64,000 nucleotides of DNA from Massospora cicadina (GCA_022478985.1 JAKSZP010006613.1:209711-273710); one strand, 5' to 3'. Counted from the first letter of the stretch, positions 33,641-45,690 are shown. Made by a program: numbers and translations. The notes: generated by a model from the sequence alone, not told the origin.

Positions 33641-34265
33641 CTGTTCAATTAAGTTAGGAACATCCTTCGTCAACCCATCTCAATCAACTTCATTTGATTA
33701 GATTTTATTTCTCTTCGGTTCAGGATGCCCTAGGATGAGAATAACATGATGTTCCCTTATGAACTAATGTATTTTAGAGGAAACTAATATCTTGTTGAAA
33801 AAAATGCATTATTCTATTTTTTGGAAATAGCATCCTGAAAGGAAAATCCCAGAATTTATCTTTGCAAAGAGAACACATCTTTCAGGATCTGGTTATAAGG
33901 ATGACAAACAATATCATTGAAAGAACCTTTTATAAAAAAGGTTTCATGACTGGCTTAAATTGATTATTTCTATTTACTGTCACAGAAGGATTATAAGAGA
34001 TAACAAAATCCAGTAAGAACATTTGTTAGCATAGTTAATGAGTTTAAAGAAGAATCAGGGGATAATTTTTGATTTAGATTATGAAATGTGCTTTTAGACT
34101 TAGGTTTATATTAAATTTATGCTTAGAGTTTGATGGGCGGAATGTAAACACATTAATGGTTGAAGGTGGCTATCGTTTGCTCAGAAAGATTACTTTGACT
34201 AAAATTAAAATCAGTTACTGCAGTGGGACTCATTAGGGGTGAGAGGCTTAAAATAACCGTCAAAT
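33641..34265 (-). other. G6 tether between RNase H and integrase
   Basis: By position this is the RNase H-integrase connection and HHCC zinc domain of minus-strand G6. It is AT-rich and I could not read the H and C residues. Confidence 0.3.
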
Positions 34266-34600
34266 ATGGTCGTCCACCTTAAAGAAATTCATATTCTGTA
34301 ATAAAAGTTCAGAAGGACGTGATGGGCCTTGATCTGCATCAGATCCAGCTTTTGAGTTTTGCAGTTATAAGTGAGCTACTTGTGGTATAATTTCTACAAG
34401 CACTGTATGCTTGTCTCCCTTTAACTGGTACCGCAAATGTATCAGGGACCAAGAAAATGACCCTACTCTCTATTAGAAATAACTTAGTATCGCTCCATAT
34501 CAGTATACTTCCTTGAGAAGTAAGCCACAGGGTGTTCAGTCCCTCATGTTCCTGAAGAAGTAAAGCCTCCATTGCAGTGCCAAAGTTTTCGCATGCACAA
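34266..34600 (-). pseudogene. Gypsy G6 RNase H
   Basis: The minus strand reads ALLLQEHEGL (GAVLLQEHEGxxxPVAYxS block) and, in another frame, YQLKGDKHTVLVE (WRHYLxGxKHxVxVxTDH block). Frame changes separate them. The order relative to RT and integrase is correct for the minus strand. Confidence 0.55.
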
Positions 34601-34679
34601 TAGATGGCTTATATTTATAAGCATAATGAATAATTGAGGTAGTACCAAAACCCTCCTTTATTGACTCACATGCCTTCCG

Positions 34680-35480
34680 GCATTCTTGAGTACAAATAAA
34701 TGGGAATTCTTACTTATGAAGGGAAAAAAGGGGTGAGGTAAGCTTTAGAATGGCGGGTGAGATCTTTTCAAGAAAATTAAAATCCTTAATAAAACCAGTA
34801 TTTGTTTCTGCGTACTGGTTTGGGCCAAGAGTGAATTGCTATCAGCCTAAAAGGTGCGATGGACTGAATATCTTTGAAGATAAAATTTTTCAGTAATTGG
34901 ACTTCATCCTTAGAAAACTTACATTCAGATGGCTTGGCAACCAGCTCAGCTTTCTGGAGGGCTGCAGCCAATTCGCCAACTATTTGGTGTGATTTTAGAA
35001 TTATGTCTGTGGATCAAGACATCATACACAAAGCTATTGCACCAGAAAAGCTGAGATCTCCAAAGGCTTCATCATTTTTTCGCTGGAAAACTTCTGTGGT
35101 GTTTTTAGATCAAAGGGCATAAAATAAACTTGTAAATGCCATACCAGGTGCAAAAAGCATTCAACCACTCCTGGATAGACATGATTTGCAAACTTTTTAT
35201 GGGAAGCAGTCAACAATCTAATTTTTAAAAATACCTTGATAAAGAGATTGCTTAATGAATCGCTGGAACCAAGGGCAAAGGGTAGGTTTAGGGACCATCT
35301 CATTAGGACACCTGATCTAAAGTAAAAATGGTCTCAAAGTATCATCAGGCTTTTATGTGAGTACCACAGAGAGTAAAAATGGAGGTTTTTTATCCATCCA
35401 CACTTTTTTTCATAATGTCATCAATACACTTCTTTAATGCTTAGTCTTCTTCCGCTATATTTTTATGAGGAAAATTTTTC
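34680..35480 (-). pseudogene. Gypsy G6 reverse transcriptase
   Basis: The minus strand reads YFMPFDLKTPQKFSSEKMMK (YxVMPFGLxNAPATFQRxM), FVYDVLIHRHNS at the catalytic box (originally of YxDDVLIxS type), then HHQIVGELAAALQKAELV, KPSECKFSKDEVQLL and GFIKDFNFLEKISPAI (YRRFIxxFSxIAxPL). Frameshifts lie close to the catalytic box. Confidence 0.75.
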
Positions 35481-36100
35481 TTTGAGTTCCACCGTTATTT
35501 GGAACTTAAAGCAACTTTATGATAGTTTTAGAAGCATATTGTTCCCATCTACCTCAAATATCTGACTAGAAGGGAGTGAGGACGAGGATAAAAGTAGCAT
35601 CTCAGGTACAAAATCTGAAGAAGTAAATATTATATGGTCGTTGCTACTGCATTTCCTGTTGTCTGGTAGGAAACAAAGAAATTTTATCTGAATGAGCATT
35701 AGCAGAGATAGTAGCTCTTTCCTCTTTAAGTCAATACTCACTGCATGGTTACGCCAATATCTTACCTTCAAAATTGCTGGGTACAAAACTTCTGAGATTG
35801 CCGCAAAGTGTACAATACATTCATATTTGTGGGCCACAAACACAGGTATTTACAAAGGGAAAGTGTGAGATTAGGAACTTCTGATGCTCCACGAGAATGA
35901 AGAGCTTAAATTGAACGCGAGATTTAAAGCTTGAACCACCTTAAGGTCAATGAAACTCCCTGTGGCACCAATGTCTACCAAGGAATTTACAGTTAGTTTA
36001 CTGTCGCGCTATTGAAATATGAATGGGAACAAAAAGTAAGCATAATCAACTTTATTAAGCTCATTAAGTAAGCAAAATTTTTGAAAGCATATTGCTTAAC
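35481..36100 (-). pseudogene. Gypsy G6 protease
   Basis: At about 35900-35995 the minus strand reads VNSLVDIGATGSFIDLKVVQ followed by ALNL. This is the Gypsy aspartic protease active site (D-[ST]-G-A-[ST]-x-[SN]-F-[IV]) with the catalytic Asp kept and Thr/Ser replaced by Ile. It lies upstream of the RT in minus orientation, as in Gypsy pol. The part nearer the RT (35481-35880) is unreadable. Confidence 0.7.
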
Positions 36101-36159
36101 CTTGGAGACCTTGTAGACACTGGTTTACATGTAAGTAAACTGAGTGGTCTTAGCTAGTG

Positions 36160-36590
36160 CCTAAGCATGATACAAAAGTGCAGAGTCAGGATCATCAGGA
36201 TTTGTAAAGGTCTCACAGTTAAAAGATCTTTTTATCAATTGAATTCACATGATGCTTATCCTAGCCTGACTGACAGGTGCAAAGTGAGAGGAACCAAACG
36301 CTTGATGTGCAGGGTCTGTGGATATCGCCACCATCTTAAAAGGGCATGTAAATTATTGGGATAAGGGGAAAATTATCAGAACGGATGGTCAAAATGGAGC
36401 ATATTGGCTCCTTCAAGCAACTGATAGGGGTAGAGTAAGCTTCAGAATTAGATCCAAGTTACTTATAGTTAAGAAAAATTCTATGCTTATATCCTTCAAC
36501 ATCTGTGTGCTTGTAGAAGCACATGATGCCATAGTCAAAAGCGCCGGTGACCCATTTCACATAGGGATCTATTACAGTGCTCAATGACTT
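36160..36590 (+). pseudogene. Orphan plus-strand CCHC zinc-knuckle fragment
   Basis: An open stretch on the plus strand ends CRVCGYRHHLKRAC (C-x2-C-x4-H-x4-C, 36308-36349). It is on the opposite strand to G6 and G7, so it does not belong to their gag. It could be a gag or LINE ORF1 fragment from another element. No capsid or other domain is recognised around it. Confidence 0.4.
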
Positions 36591-36904
36591 CTCCTTGTTG
36601 ACAAATCCAGCGCATTGTTACGTTTTAATGCGTAGAACTAAGAGAAGTAGCATACTCAGGATGTTTATACCTAGAAGAAGGTGGCATACGATTTTTGCGT
36701 TATGTAGCACAGATAAATAGTCCCATTTAATGAGTTTTACAGTATAATCACATGGAAAACATTTCACGAGAATTTGTAAGAGGGAAAAGAGACTTTGGCT
36801 GATGAGAGTCGTTCATATTCTTGAGATCATTACCAACAACTTTTACTCTGTATTATGTAAATTGCGTTTATAAATGTTAGGAACTCAGTGTACTAAGGAA
36901 AAGC
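36591..36904. other. AT-rich stretch, left extension of repeat B copy 2
   Basis: No gene. The right part (about 36830-36900) aligns with 13050-13135, left of LINE copy A, so repeat B extends into it. Confidence 0.35.
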
Positions 36905-37640
36905 CTGGTTTTTTATTGGGTGTGCCAAAATCCACAGGGTTAGCCACAATTCACAAGGCACCGCAGGTTTCAATGAACTCTGGTGGCCTAGTGGAGAGGT
37001 ATTTGGAAAGGTTCTAACTTAGTAGATTTCTGCACATTTATGCTGTTTTACTTATTAAAATAACCCATAAAAAACTAAATGCATATTTTATTTGGCCTTA
37101 AAATAAAAGTGATAAAAAAGAATTAACCAACATCTACCATTTGCAGGGTGCTGGGTCCTATGGCGGGATGGGGGGAGAGCTGCTAAGCTAAAATTAATAT
37201 TGGGTGAAATGTTTTAATACAAATATTTTATATAACCGTTCCTTCCCTGATTAGCCCTCATTAGTATTGGTCAATGGTTCTAAGCTATTATTAGGCGTTT
37301 TTCTGGCTTAAATGTCAATGTTCGCTTTTCATATTCATAATGGGGAGAAGAGTTTAAAACCATTCTTGATTCTTTCTTTTATACTGTTAGCTAAAATTTA
37401 ATTTTGATATGTAAGTTTTCCCCATTAAGATTGTCTTCCAGTGAGCATACTGTTGAGGACAGAAAATAGTAGACATTTTGGAGAGCTATAAATTCATTTA
37501 ATAAATTACAAGATTTTTATTTTCTTTAGATAATAACTTGAATACTTTGAAAACTAGATGGGTTGGGTTCAAGGATAGATGGAAGAAAGGCAAGTGAAAG
37601 TCAGGGGAGAGCAGCTGTCACCCATCTGCTTCTAGGGTAA
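36905..37640. repeat. Repeat B, copy 2 (probable 3' LTR/3' end of G7)
   Basis: The uninterrupted partner of 13118-13135 plus 18422-19240; similarity extends to about 37720, into the end of the integrase frame. It lies just beyond the C-terminus of the minus-strand G7 integrase, where a 3' LTR is expected. Confidence 0.5.
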
Positions 37641-38356
37641 GCCTTAGGTTAAAGATCTGGGTGAGGGGCTGGGCCCTGGGGTAGCCCACTCTTTTGACCT
37701 AAAGGGTGCATGACCCTATAATGAGATAAAGATTGAGTAAAGGGCATTATAATTTTGTGCTCATTTTTAATAATGAAGTGTAAAAAAGGTGGTGGCGCAA
37801 AATTACAATTATAAAAGAGCTGGATTGGGATATATCCTATTGCGCTGTGGTAACTATTAAGTAAGAAAACAACTGAGTCCAAATAAATAGCCAATGATAT
37901 TGAGAATTAGTTGAAAAATTCAAAGACTTTGTACTACTGTATGATTAATATTTCTACCATTCTATAGGTCTCAGGATGGTAAGGAATAGTGAGATCTCCT
38001 CGAATTCCCATTAGTGCATTTATATTAGAAAACATGAAGCAAAAAATTATAGCATTTTCGTTGAGGATAAAGTGTAGACTACCATACTGATTTATTACAT
38101 GTTCCACCATAAAATTCAGAAGTCAATATCTCTCAAAGATCCTCGGATATAATGTGCCATACCTACTTAGTGAGATATTTGATTTTTTTTCTATGATGTT
38201 ACTGAAGTTTAGAATGTTAGTCATGGAGGTCCTAGAACATAGAAAGACACTGTGTGATAGGCCCAATTAGGCTTGATCAACCAGTAAGCTAGTTGTAGGC
38301 TAAAGGGCTTTTGACTTGACATTTGCTACATTTAACACTTCTTAAATGTTGATTCT
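37641..38356 (-). pseudogene. Gypsy G7 integrase
   Basis: Minus strand, right to left: RSVKCSKCQVKSP (CxxC half of the HHCC zinc site), FMVEHVINQYGSLHFILNEN (second catalytic region, DNG replaced), GDLTIPYHPETYRMVEILI (HPxTxGxxE, Glu kept), AIYLDSVVFLLNSYHSAIGY and IPIQLFYNCNF (YxxATGxxPFxLLYG). The end of the frame (VMHPLG) lies in repeat B. The upstream RNase H is at 51120-51330, beyond the G4 insertion. Confidence 0.78.
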
Positions 38357-39459
38357 TGTCAGATTCTGTTGGTTGACCCAAAACTAAACCTTTTGACAGC
38401 CAACAGATCGGGCTGTGTATCCCCCAATGCTCAAACTAATAATCTAGTTGTTACCTTAAAGCCTATTGCAACTACATGCCAAGGCCAATTATGTCAATGT
38501 CAGTTCAATCCAAATATTTTTATCAAAAACATGCTGAATAAACTTGCAGATTTAGACTGATTGTTGCTGCACCAAACCTTAGCAATTAGTCCTGACTAAT
38601 TGGGACTAATAATATATATTAGCATAAGAAATTATTCAGGTATTGACATGAAGATAACATCTATTAATCCCTTGGTTAGATAGACGTTAAAACATAATCA
38701 ACTTCACGCCCTAGGGCGAAATTCATATATCAATATTTGTAATCAGCGTTATAGCACTTGCAAATGGACCACCATAATGGGAGTACCTAGCACTCTGAGA
38801 GAGGCCTGCTGACGTCCCAATTAGGGGTATGTCATCTATTTCAATCGATGCAGAAATTTCACAGAAGATGTATTTCATCAGCAGTATGACGAAACTCAAA
38901 TTAAGTAAATATTGGACAATTTTGCATGTTCTTATTACGATTCTTGTCCCTGAAATACTCCTGATTTTCAGAGTATTTTGCCACCATTAAACCTAGCAAT
39001 TAGTCTCAGTCATAACAGTTCAAGGGCCAAACTGAGGTAGAAAATAATTTATTTGAAATTTCATGCTCAAATGTGGCCAGGGGATGCCCATGAGGTCTAA
39101 ATACCAGCGCTTGGCCTAATAAATGATTACAAATATTATATTCTTAATTAAAGAAATATTTTATCAGTTCGTGTTTTTTACAGAGCCCTTTCTTTAAAGA
39201 GTGTCAACAAGCTGGAATTGTGGTATCCACTTCTTTTAACTGTACCTGCCTCAGTTGAAGTTCCCAATTTTTAGAAAAGAAAAAATACGCCTGAAACCAA
39301 CTAGAAGTGTCGGGGCTATTTTAATAAGCCAAGTGAGTTTCTAAATTGTCTAATTACTATAAGCCTCAGGAGAAAGTGAGGATTGTTCAGCCAAACTTCA
39401 GCCCAATTGTACACGCAGGATATTAGTTATTAAGCAAGCAATCCTCAGGATTTAGTAAC
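38357..39459 (+). repeat. 5' LTR of G4 (1.1 kb)
   Basis: It starts TGTCAGATTCTG and ends ATTTAGTAAC before the primer-binding site. About 38400-39110 is nearly identical to 47803-48500, whereas the first about 45 and the last about 330 bases are clearly more diverged from the 3' LTR. Confidence 0.85.
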
Positions 39460-39479
39460 TGGTGCTTACTCAAAATTGG
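39460..39479 (+). promoter_or_regulatory. Primer-binding site of G4
   Basis: tggtgcttactcaaaattgg directly follows the LTR. TGGTGC is shared with G2, G3 and G8, but the following bases differ. Confidence 0.6.
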
Positions 39480-39639
39480 TGACACTCTCTGAAATGGATT
39501 CACACAACCAGTTTCTGGCAGAATCGGCCATATGAGAAAGTGACAATGAGGTGAAAACTAACAATAAAGAAACCCAGATTATTTTAATACCAGCCGCCAA
39601 GGCTCTGATGCGGGTATCTCCTACTTTCTGGATCTTATC

Positions 39640-41700
39640 ACAGTGGGGGGAGCTCATATAGATGCAACAAGCCCTATTGATCTTACATAATAAAGCGTAA
39701 AAGCTATTCTGAAAACCCTATATCAGGGTTTTAGGTTTGGTACTTCAAAAACAATCCCTCCTTCAGCCTGTTCTACTACCTTAAGGATCATGCGCTCAAG
39801 ATGGAGATATACATGAAGTACCACGATTCAACCATGGCTTCACTTGCCAAACGTCTCACATACAGTCATGCAACTAAAAATTCCTGGTTAACTTTATCCA
39901 ACCCTCAAATAAGCATACCCAGAAAATCATTGCTAGACAAAATCTGTAAATCCCAGAAAACTACCATGTGCAAGGGGAGAAACAATATACCCAAAGTGCT
40001 CTACTGGACAAATTGATTTTATAGTTTTCTGAAGTCTAAAAAGCAATTGTGGATAATACAGGACTTGCCAATGAAGATCATATGAGTTTAAAACAACACA
40101 AGAAGCTATTAAATTAAGGAGTCCCAAAGATAGCTGCAGAAGTTTTTGCTCACCATGGGCTATTGCACAGTGGGTACAAAACATGAATACCCACTGTCAG
40201 AAACTGGAAACTCATTCTGATTTCCTATCAATCTATTCAGAGCGACTCACCATACATGCCACTTTAGACCAAAGAAACCACCTGGAGTTAAATTCAAAGC
40301 ATGATGACTTTGAGAACTAAGTTTGGGCTGAGTTGGATATTTTAAACAACAAAATCAAAGACCTTGCAGCAAGACCAGCTACCCAGAATAGGGATGAAGA
40401 AAATTCCCAGATCAAACATTAATTTTCGAAAATTTATACTTCTGTCAAGATTTTAGGCCAGAGATACCGAGATTACTCAAGAGAATTGGGAACTCAGAAT
40501 GCATCTATAAACTGCAAATTCCTGAGTAGACAATATGGCATAGATATATTGTCCAATCAAGCATTATTCAAAGAGGAGTATAACAACCTTAGACAGAATT
40601 TGAATCCCTCAAAAACAAGCTGCCAGTGCTTACCCAGCCTTGAATTAGAGAAATAGGAAAAAGCTCTGCTAATTAGGTAAAAAACAGTTTGGAAAAACTA
40701 CTAAGGGCTGAATTCAAGCATCAGAATCCAGTAGTTTGGAGAAATATTATAAAATATAATCAAAAGAATTTTGACACTGATGCAGTAACTGATATTAAAA
40801 TATCCATTTTAAGCCTAGAGTTCTGGCATCAATCCCAACTACAGATACTTTCCAACGGGAGATAGGGTCGATTTAAAAGATGATACACTAAGATGTTCAA
40901 GAAGAAGTATAACCCCTTAGCCCAGAACAAGACGAGATGAATTAAAACCATTAAATTTACTAAAATTTTGATAAGGATGGGAAAGTTCACTCTTTCTTCA
41001 AGCCATTTTGAAAAAACATGCGGCGAGCATCAGACCATGCAAAAGGATCAGCACTGATCAATTCACTCAATTCACATAGCTGTGACATTATTATGTCATA
41101 TTTGGGCAATGATTATCCTATATGGATTCCAAAATTGCAGTGACAAAACAGTTTGAAGGGCCTTGAAGTATAGAAACCCAAAAAAGAGAGCTTTTTTATT
41201 GTTTTTAAGCAAATGAGACTATTAAGGATTTTGTGGAAAGATTTTTCCATGAGACACAAGTTCTGTGAGGGTGCAACGCAATAGATAAATTTTGACGCTA
41301 AGTTTGCATTGGAACACGCTTTTATGCCCTTCCACGAACTGCACAATGGCATGATACCTGATTTAATGGAAGCATGGAAATCAAGAGCTTACCAATTACT
41401 TGATAAGCTATTCCCATAGTTTTGATACCCCTAATCAGCCCAAGGATCAGCAAAAATCCCAATCTTTGGGCCTAAAAAGCAACACTATGTCCAACAAGGG
41501 GAAAAATTTCCAAACTACTAAAAAATTCGAGCAAAATAGCAAACAGGGCTTATTACATGTCACAACTGTGGTCAAAAGGGGCATTTTGCTATCCAATGCT
41601 ATAGACGGTCCAACAAAAAGCCTAAGGTCAACGTTGCTCTAGAAATCAAAAGTGACAGAGAGGCGTAAAAAGAACTGGTGGAGTAGAGGCTGAATGCTCT
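39640..41700 (+). pseudogene. Gypsy G4 gag
   Basis: This is hydrophilic plus-strand sequence with short open stretches, for example MEIYMKYHDSTMASLAK at 39801. The nucleocapsid end carries a CCHC knuckle CHNCGQKGHFAIQC (41558-41599) followed by a basic RRSNKKPK. The frame is broken many times. The capsid part is not recognisable in detail; gag is called from position and the knuckle. Confidence 0.65.
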
Positions 41701-43080
41701 AACTACACCGATGTTCAAACCATTCCACCTGACCCTGGCAAGCTCTTTAGGACTAAAGATGCCGCCAAAGGTAACCTTCATCATATTGTGGCTAGTGCTG
41801 TCATGATGGCCATTAATTGGGCCACAGAAAAAGTAGTTAAACCCTTAGAATACTTATAGAAGTCTAAGCAGAGGTATCAAAACCTTACGTAAAGCAGAAT
41901 ATTGATCAAAGTTTAGACCTCAAACCTTTGTGTATAACTGACCTACCTTTACTTAACAACTTTCAAGTAGACATTTCAAAGATGAACTCGACAGATAACT
42001 TCTCAGATTTCTGCAAAAGTCTGAAATCACATTTGCAATTGGGCAGCAGTCACAGTATTCACACAATAAATACCTCAAAACTAATCCAAATGTACTTATT
42101 AGGATATAGCAGTAAACAAGGTGTGAGTTCAAGCCATTGTTGTAGTGGTGCTGTATCAATATGTTCAGCATAAAGTTAGCTAAAAAACTGAAATTGCGCC
42201 TGATGTTGCCCACTGTCAGTAATATGGTACAGTTGGAGCGCATACAACTAAATTGCAAGGTGCATACAGTAACCTACCTCTCATATTCGGATCTATTGTA
42301 GTAACAGCACCTACTATAGTATTGCCAAATACTTATTATAATATTATAAAACGGGACTGATTCTTAAAAAGATATGGAGTAGTTACCAATTATAAGGGAA
42401 ATACTCCCACCATTCTTGGCCAGGGTATTCCGTTTTACTATAACTGGGATATGGCAGTTGAGAAAAAGATCCAAACCTATTCATAAATCTGAACCTAAAG
42501 ATGGAGTAGTCCTTATTGAGTATGCAAAGAGCAATCAAAGATAAAAGCACTACCCACTAGAATAATGAGTCAAAAGACTTTCCACTTTGGTCAAATCACC
42601 ATATTACTATAGCCCCTAGAGATCAAGTAATCATCCTAACTGGACTAACAATTAATATCCCAGAAGGACTTTATGGTGAAGTATATCAGCCATGATCTAA
42701 ATCTCAATTTGATCCAAACATTGCCCCTGGTCTTATCAATCCTGGCCATGGAGAAATACACATCATATGTACAAACCTGAAAAAACAGCCCATTTTTATA
42801 AGCGACATCAAGCAATTACATTTCTGCATCTGTTTATTACATTGGAAATTCACTCGTTTTATGAGTTTGGAACTTTTGTCAAATTAGTGCTCCCCAAAAA
42901 AGACCTACTCAGCATAATTTAATGTTGTCCCTATGGCCAATTTAAGCAACCTGACCAACTCTTAGAAAAGCCAAGCTCAGTAAATATTCTCTAATTATTA
43001 GGGAATATTTTCATGAAATGATTACAATTTGGTATGTACTAATGGTGTATGTACAATATTAATACTGGATATCATAAAAC
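41701..43080 (+). pseudogene. Gypsy G4 protease and linker region
   Basis: GAYSNLPLIFGSIVV and TAPTIVLPNTYYN (42245-42330), and later IPEGLYGEVYQP and LINPGHGEIH (42655-42760), match the same parts of G2. The active-site motif itself is not readable. All frames are interrupted. Confidence 0.55.
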
Positions 43081-43415
43081 TTCTGATTACACCTGATTAG
43101 ACGGGTTAAAATCAACAAATGAAGTGCATCCAAGGTGTTTAAGGAACTCCTCAATTGTAGCATGTTAGTGCCTTCAAAAAGTTCATGGGTGGCATCAATT
43201 TTAGTAGTGAAGAAAAAGGATGAAAGCAACCAAATAGTCATTAATTACCAGAAAGTAAACAATATCACAAAGAAGGACTTGTACCTTCTTCCATGAATCA
43301 ACAATGCCTTGGATAGGTTAGGGGGAGTAAAGTTCTTCTTAGCAATGGAGCTTATCAGTGGATATTGACAAATAGATCTTCCCAAATTGGAATGCGAGAA
43401 ATGTGCAATTACAAC
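43081..43415 (+). pseudogene. Gypsy G4 reverse transcriptase, N-terminal part
   Basis: MLVPSKSSWVASILVVKKKD, IVINYQKVNNITKKDLYLLP, LDRLGGVKF, MELISGYWQIDL-like (stop replaces Trp) and ECEKCAIIT. These are the conserved N-terminal RT blocks. The reading is cut at 43415 by an ORF1-only LINE and resumes at 45329. Confidence 0.82.
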
Positions 43416-45328
43416 TTTCTTTTACCACTCAAAGTCACTTTTAACCGATTTTAAATTTAAAGTTTTATTTATCCACATCCATCTGCCCAAACCTATTCTT
43501 TGATGTCCTTGGCTCCACCGCCTGCCACCCCAGTGTGGTGCAGCAGTGCACCCCCACCTAGCATTTTCCGCCCCGCAGGCAAGCGCGTTCAGATGGGCTC
43601 AAACAGCCTGCCCACAGCTTCCAACCGTTTTGTCCCCCCACGGGACTTAGCGCTCCACCTGGCGCGCGTCCACCCTTCTCGCCCCCATCCTCTCGCCCTC
43701 CCTCACTCTGCCATTCGCTATTGCCTCAGAGTGAACTATGGGCGTTTGTTCCCATATGCTGATAAGGCAATTATTGAGCTAACCACTGCGGCCTTTGCAC
43801 CAGCTGGCTTTATAAACTTCCGCCCTTTTAAGGGCTACTTTGACGTTGGGTTCCAATCTGAGGAGGATGCTGAAGCGGCAGCACAAACTCCTCTAATTTA
43901 TAAAAAAACAATATTTCCACAACCCGTACTCGCCTCCCTTCAGATACCACGCTGGTGGTATCCTTTTCAAATCTCCCATCCCACCTTTCACCCCAGGTTT
44001 TGTATGACCAGTTGGTCGCGGGGCTCATGGCTTATGGCACTCAGCCAAACCTCATCTTTGCCATTCCATCTGGTGCGGAGCGCCTTGCAGCTCCTCGGGC
44101 AACAGCCACCATCATACCACACCACCCTACCATAGCCCAACAAATCCCACCCCGCGCTAGTGTGGCTGCAGCACCTGATCATTTCTTTTGGGCTCAGGTC
44201 AATAATGGTAGGCAGATATGTTCCCTCTGCTTTGGCCTCGACCATGCAAAAAGAGAATGCCCTCAGGCCAAGTCTGCTGCTGTGGCTTTGGAGCCTCCTT
44301 CTGGAGGTTCAGTATGGGGCGCTTTGCTGCCCCCTCCCACCCTCCAATCTCATTCAGTGGGCCCACATGGAAAATCAGCCCCCCCAAAACCTCCAGCCTC
44401 ACTCTCCCACCTAAATCTACCCTAGCCAAACAGAGCAATGCTTGGACCACCATTGACACTCAAGCAGCTGCCCATTCGCCCAATCACACCCTCCCAAATT
44501 TGAACGCCACTATTCCAGTGAACCAAAATCTATGGAATCTATTGGCTGAAACTGACGAATCAGGTAATGTCATCATTAGTAAGCATACAGGTCACCTCTC
44601 TGCCAAGGCGATTATGGTCGGGCAGAATCTTTCCTTCCTGACTTTGATGAAACCCCTACCCCTCGCCATGTCGCTCCTCTGCCCAGTACAGCCCCCTTCC
44701 AAAGTGATCATCAGCTCGCCTTAGCTGCGGTGGCCTCTCCTCATTGCCCAAAACTACGCACCGCGGTGGCCCAGTCATTAGCTCAGCTCCAGCATGGCCT
44801 GCCCACCCTCTTCTTCCCCCCAACTTCCCTGAATCTCCCTGCAGTGACATCTCAAAACTATTTGATGATGCTGAAGTTGCTGTTATGAATGTCGCAACGA
44901 TTGCTTCATTTAACCCCTCAGCCAAAATCACCCACCACAGTATCTCCATTTTCACCCAACTTCCTGAAGCCCGCAAAGAAGCTGAAGTTCTCCTCACAGC
45001 TTTTGTTGAAACACTTTCCCGTCATTATCTTGATGCAGAAGAGGAAAACTCCTACTACGCTGACCTCAACCCCCACTATGCGGATGCCCCAACGCCCTGG
45101 CTCTCTGCTCTGATCTGGTACTGTAACCAACATCCCTTGATCGAGGTGGGTCTTTCTGAAAACCAACCCCCTGACCCCTCCTCACCCTCTGCCATGGTGG
45201 GTTAGCAGTTTCTGCTTCCCACCTGGTTAGTAGTTTTGTTTTGTCATTTTGAGTGTTGTGTTCAGTACTGGTCGTCTACTGGTTGGTGTACCTCAAATAA
45301 ATCGAAATTAAAAATGTGCAATTATAAC
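43399..45328 (+). mobile_element. ORF1-only LINE (HAL1-like), copy 2, with 17-bp target duplications
   Basis: The body is 43416-45311 (1.90 kb). The flanks aaatgtgcaattacaac (43399-43415) and aaatgtgcaattataac (45312-45328) differ at one base. Its 5' end (ACTCAAAGTCACTTTTAA) matches copy 1. Its 3' end (CTGGTTGGTGTACCTCAAA, then TAAATCGAAATT) is a variant of the shared LINE/SINE tail. It contains only an ORF1-like gene and sits in the RT of G4, whose reading continues across it. Confidence 0.93.
43500..45205 (+). pseudogene. ORF1-like protein of ORF1-only LINE, copy 2
   Basis: It begins MMSLAPPPATPVW at 43500. The first frame runs correctly to about 43910 (GYFDVGFQSEEDAEAAAQTP), then a frameshift moves the true reading to LVVSFxNxPSHLxPQVLYDQ at about 43950. 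The CCHC knuckle CSLCFGLDHAKREC is at 44219-44260. Later parts (NLWNLLAETDESGN, HYADAPTPWLSALIWYC) lie in further frames, ending near 45205 after AMVG. A full protein would have been about 560 residues. No endonuclease or RT is present. The closest relative in the window is copy 1 on the minus strand. Confidence 0.82.
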
Positions 45329-45690
45329 CCAAGAGGGCCTATTCCAGCTAATGAGAATGTCACATGGGCTCTGCAATGCCCCGGCTACCTTCCAAAGGGC
45401 TATGGAAACAATTCTGGGAGATTTAAAGTTGCCATGTGCACTATTGTACCTTGATAATATCAACATTTTCAGCCAAACTTTTGATGAACACCTCGAACAT
45501 TTAGATAAGGTTTTCAGAAGGGTAGTAGATGCTAACTTAAGAATCAAGCCCATAAAGTGCCAGTTCTTCAAAGACCAGCTAGATTACTTTGGATTTGTAA
45601 TTGACAAAGTGGTTCTTCATCCCAACCCTCTAAGCTGGATGATATGTCAAAAAATGAAATGGCCCAAAACTCAAGTATGATTTCCAAGCT
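45329..45690 (+). pseudogene. Gypsy G4 reverse transcriptase, C-terminal part
   Basis: The reading resumes with TQEGLFQLMRMSHGLCNAPA, TFQRAMETILGDLKL and the catalytic box YLDNIN (45447-45464). Then EHLEHLDKVFRRVVDANL and KPIKCQFFKDQLDYFGFVI follow. The second Asp of YxDD is Asn. This is the least damaged RT segment of its family here (an open frame of over 100 codons). Confidence 0.87.
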
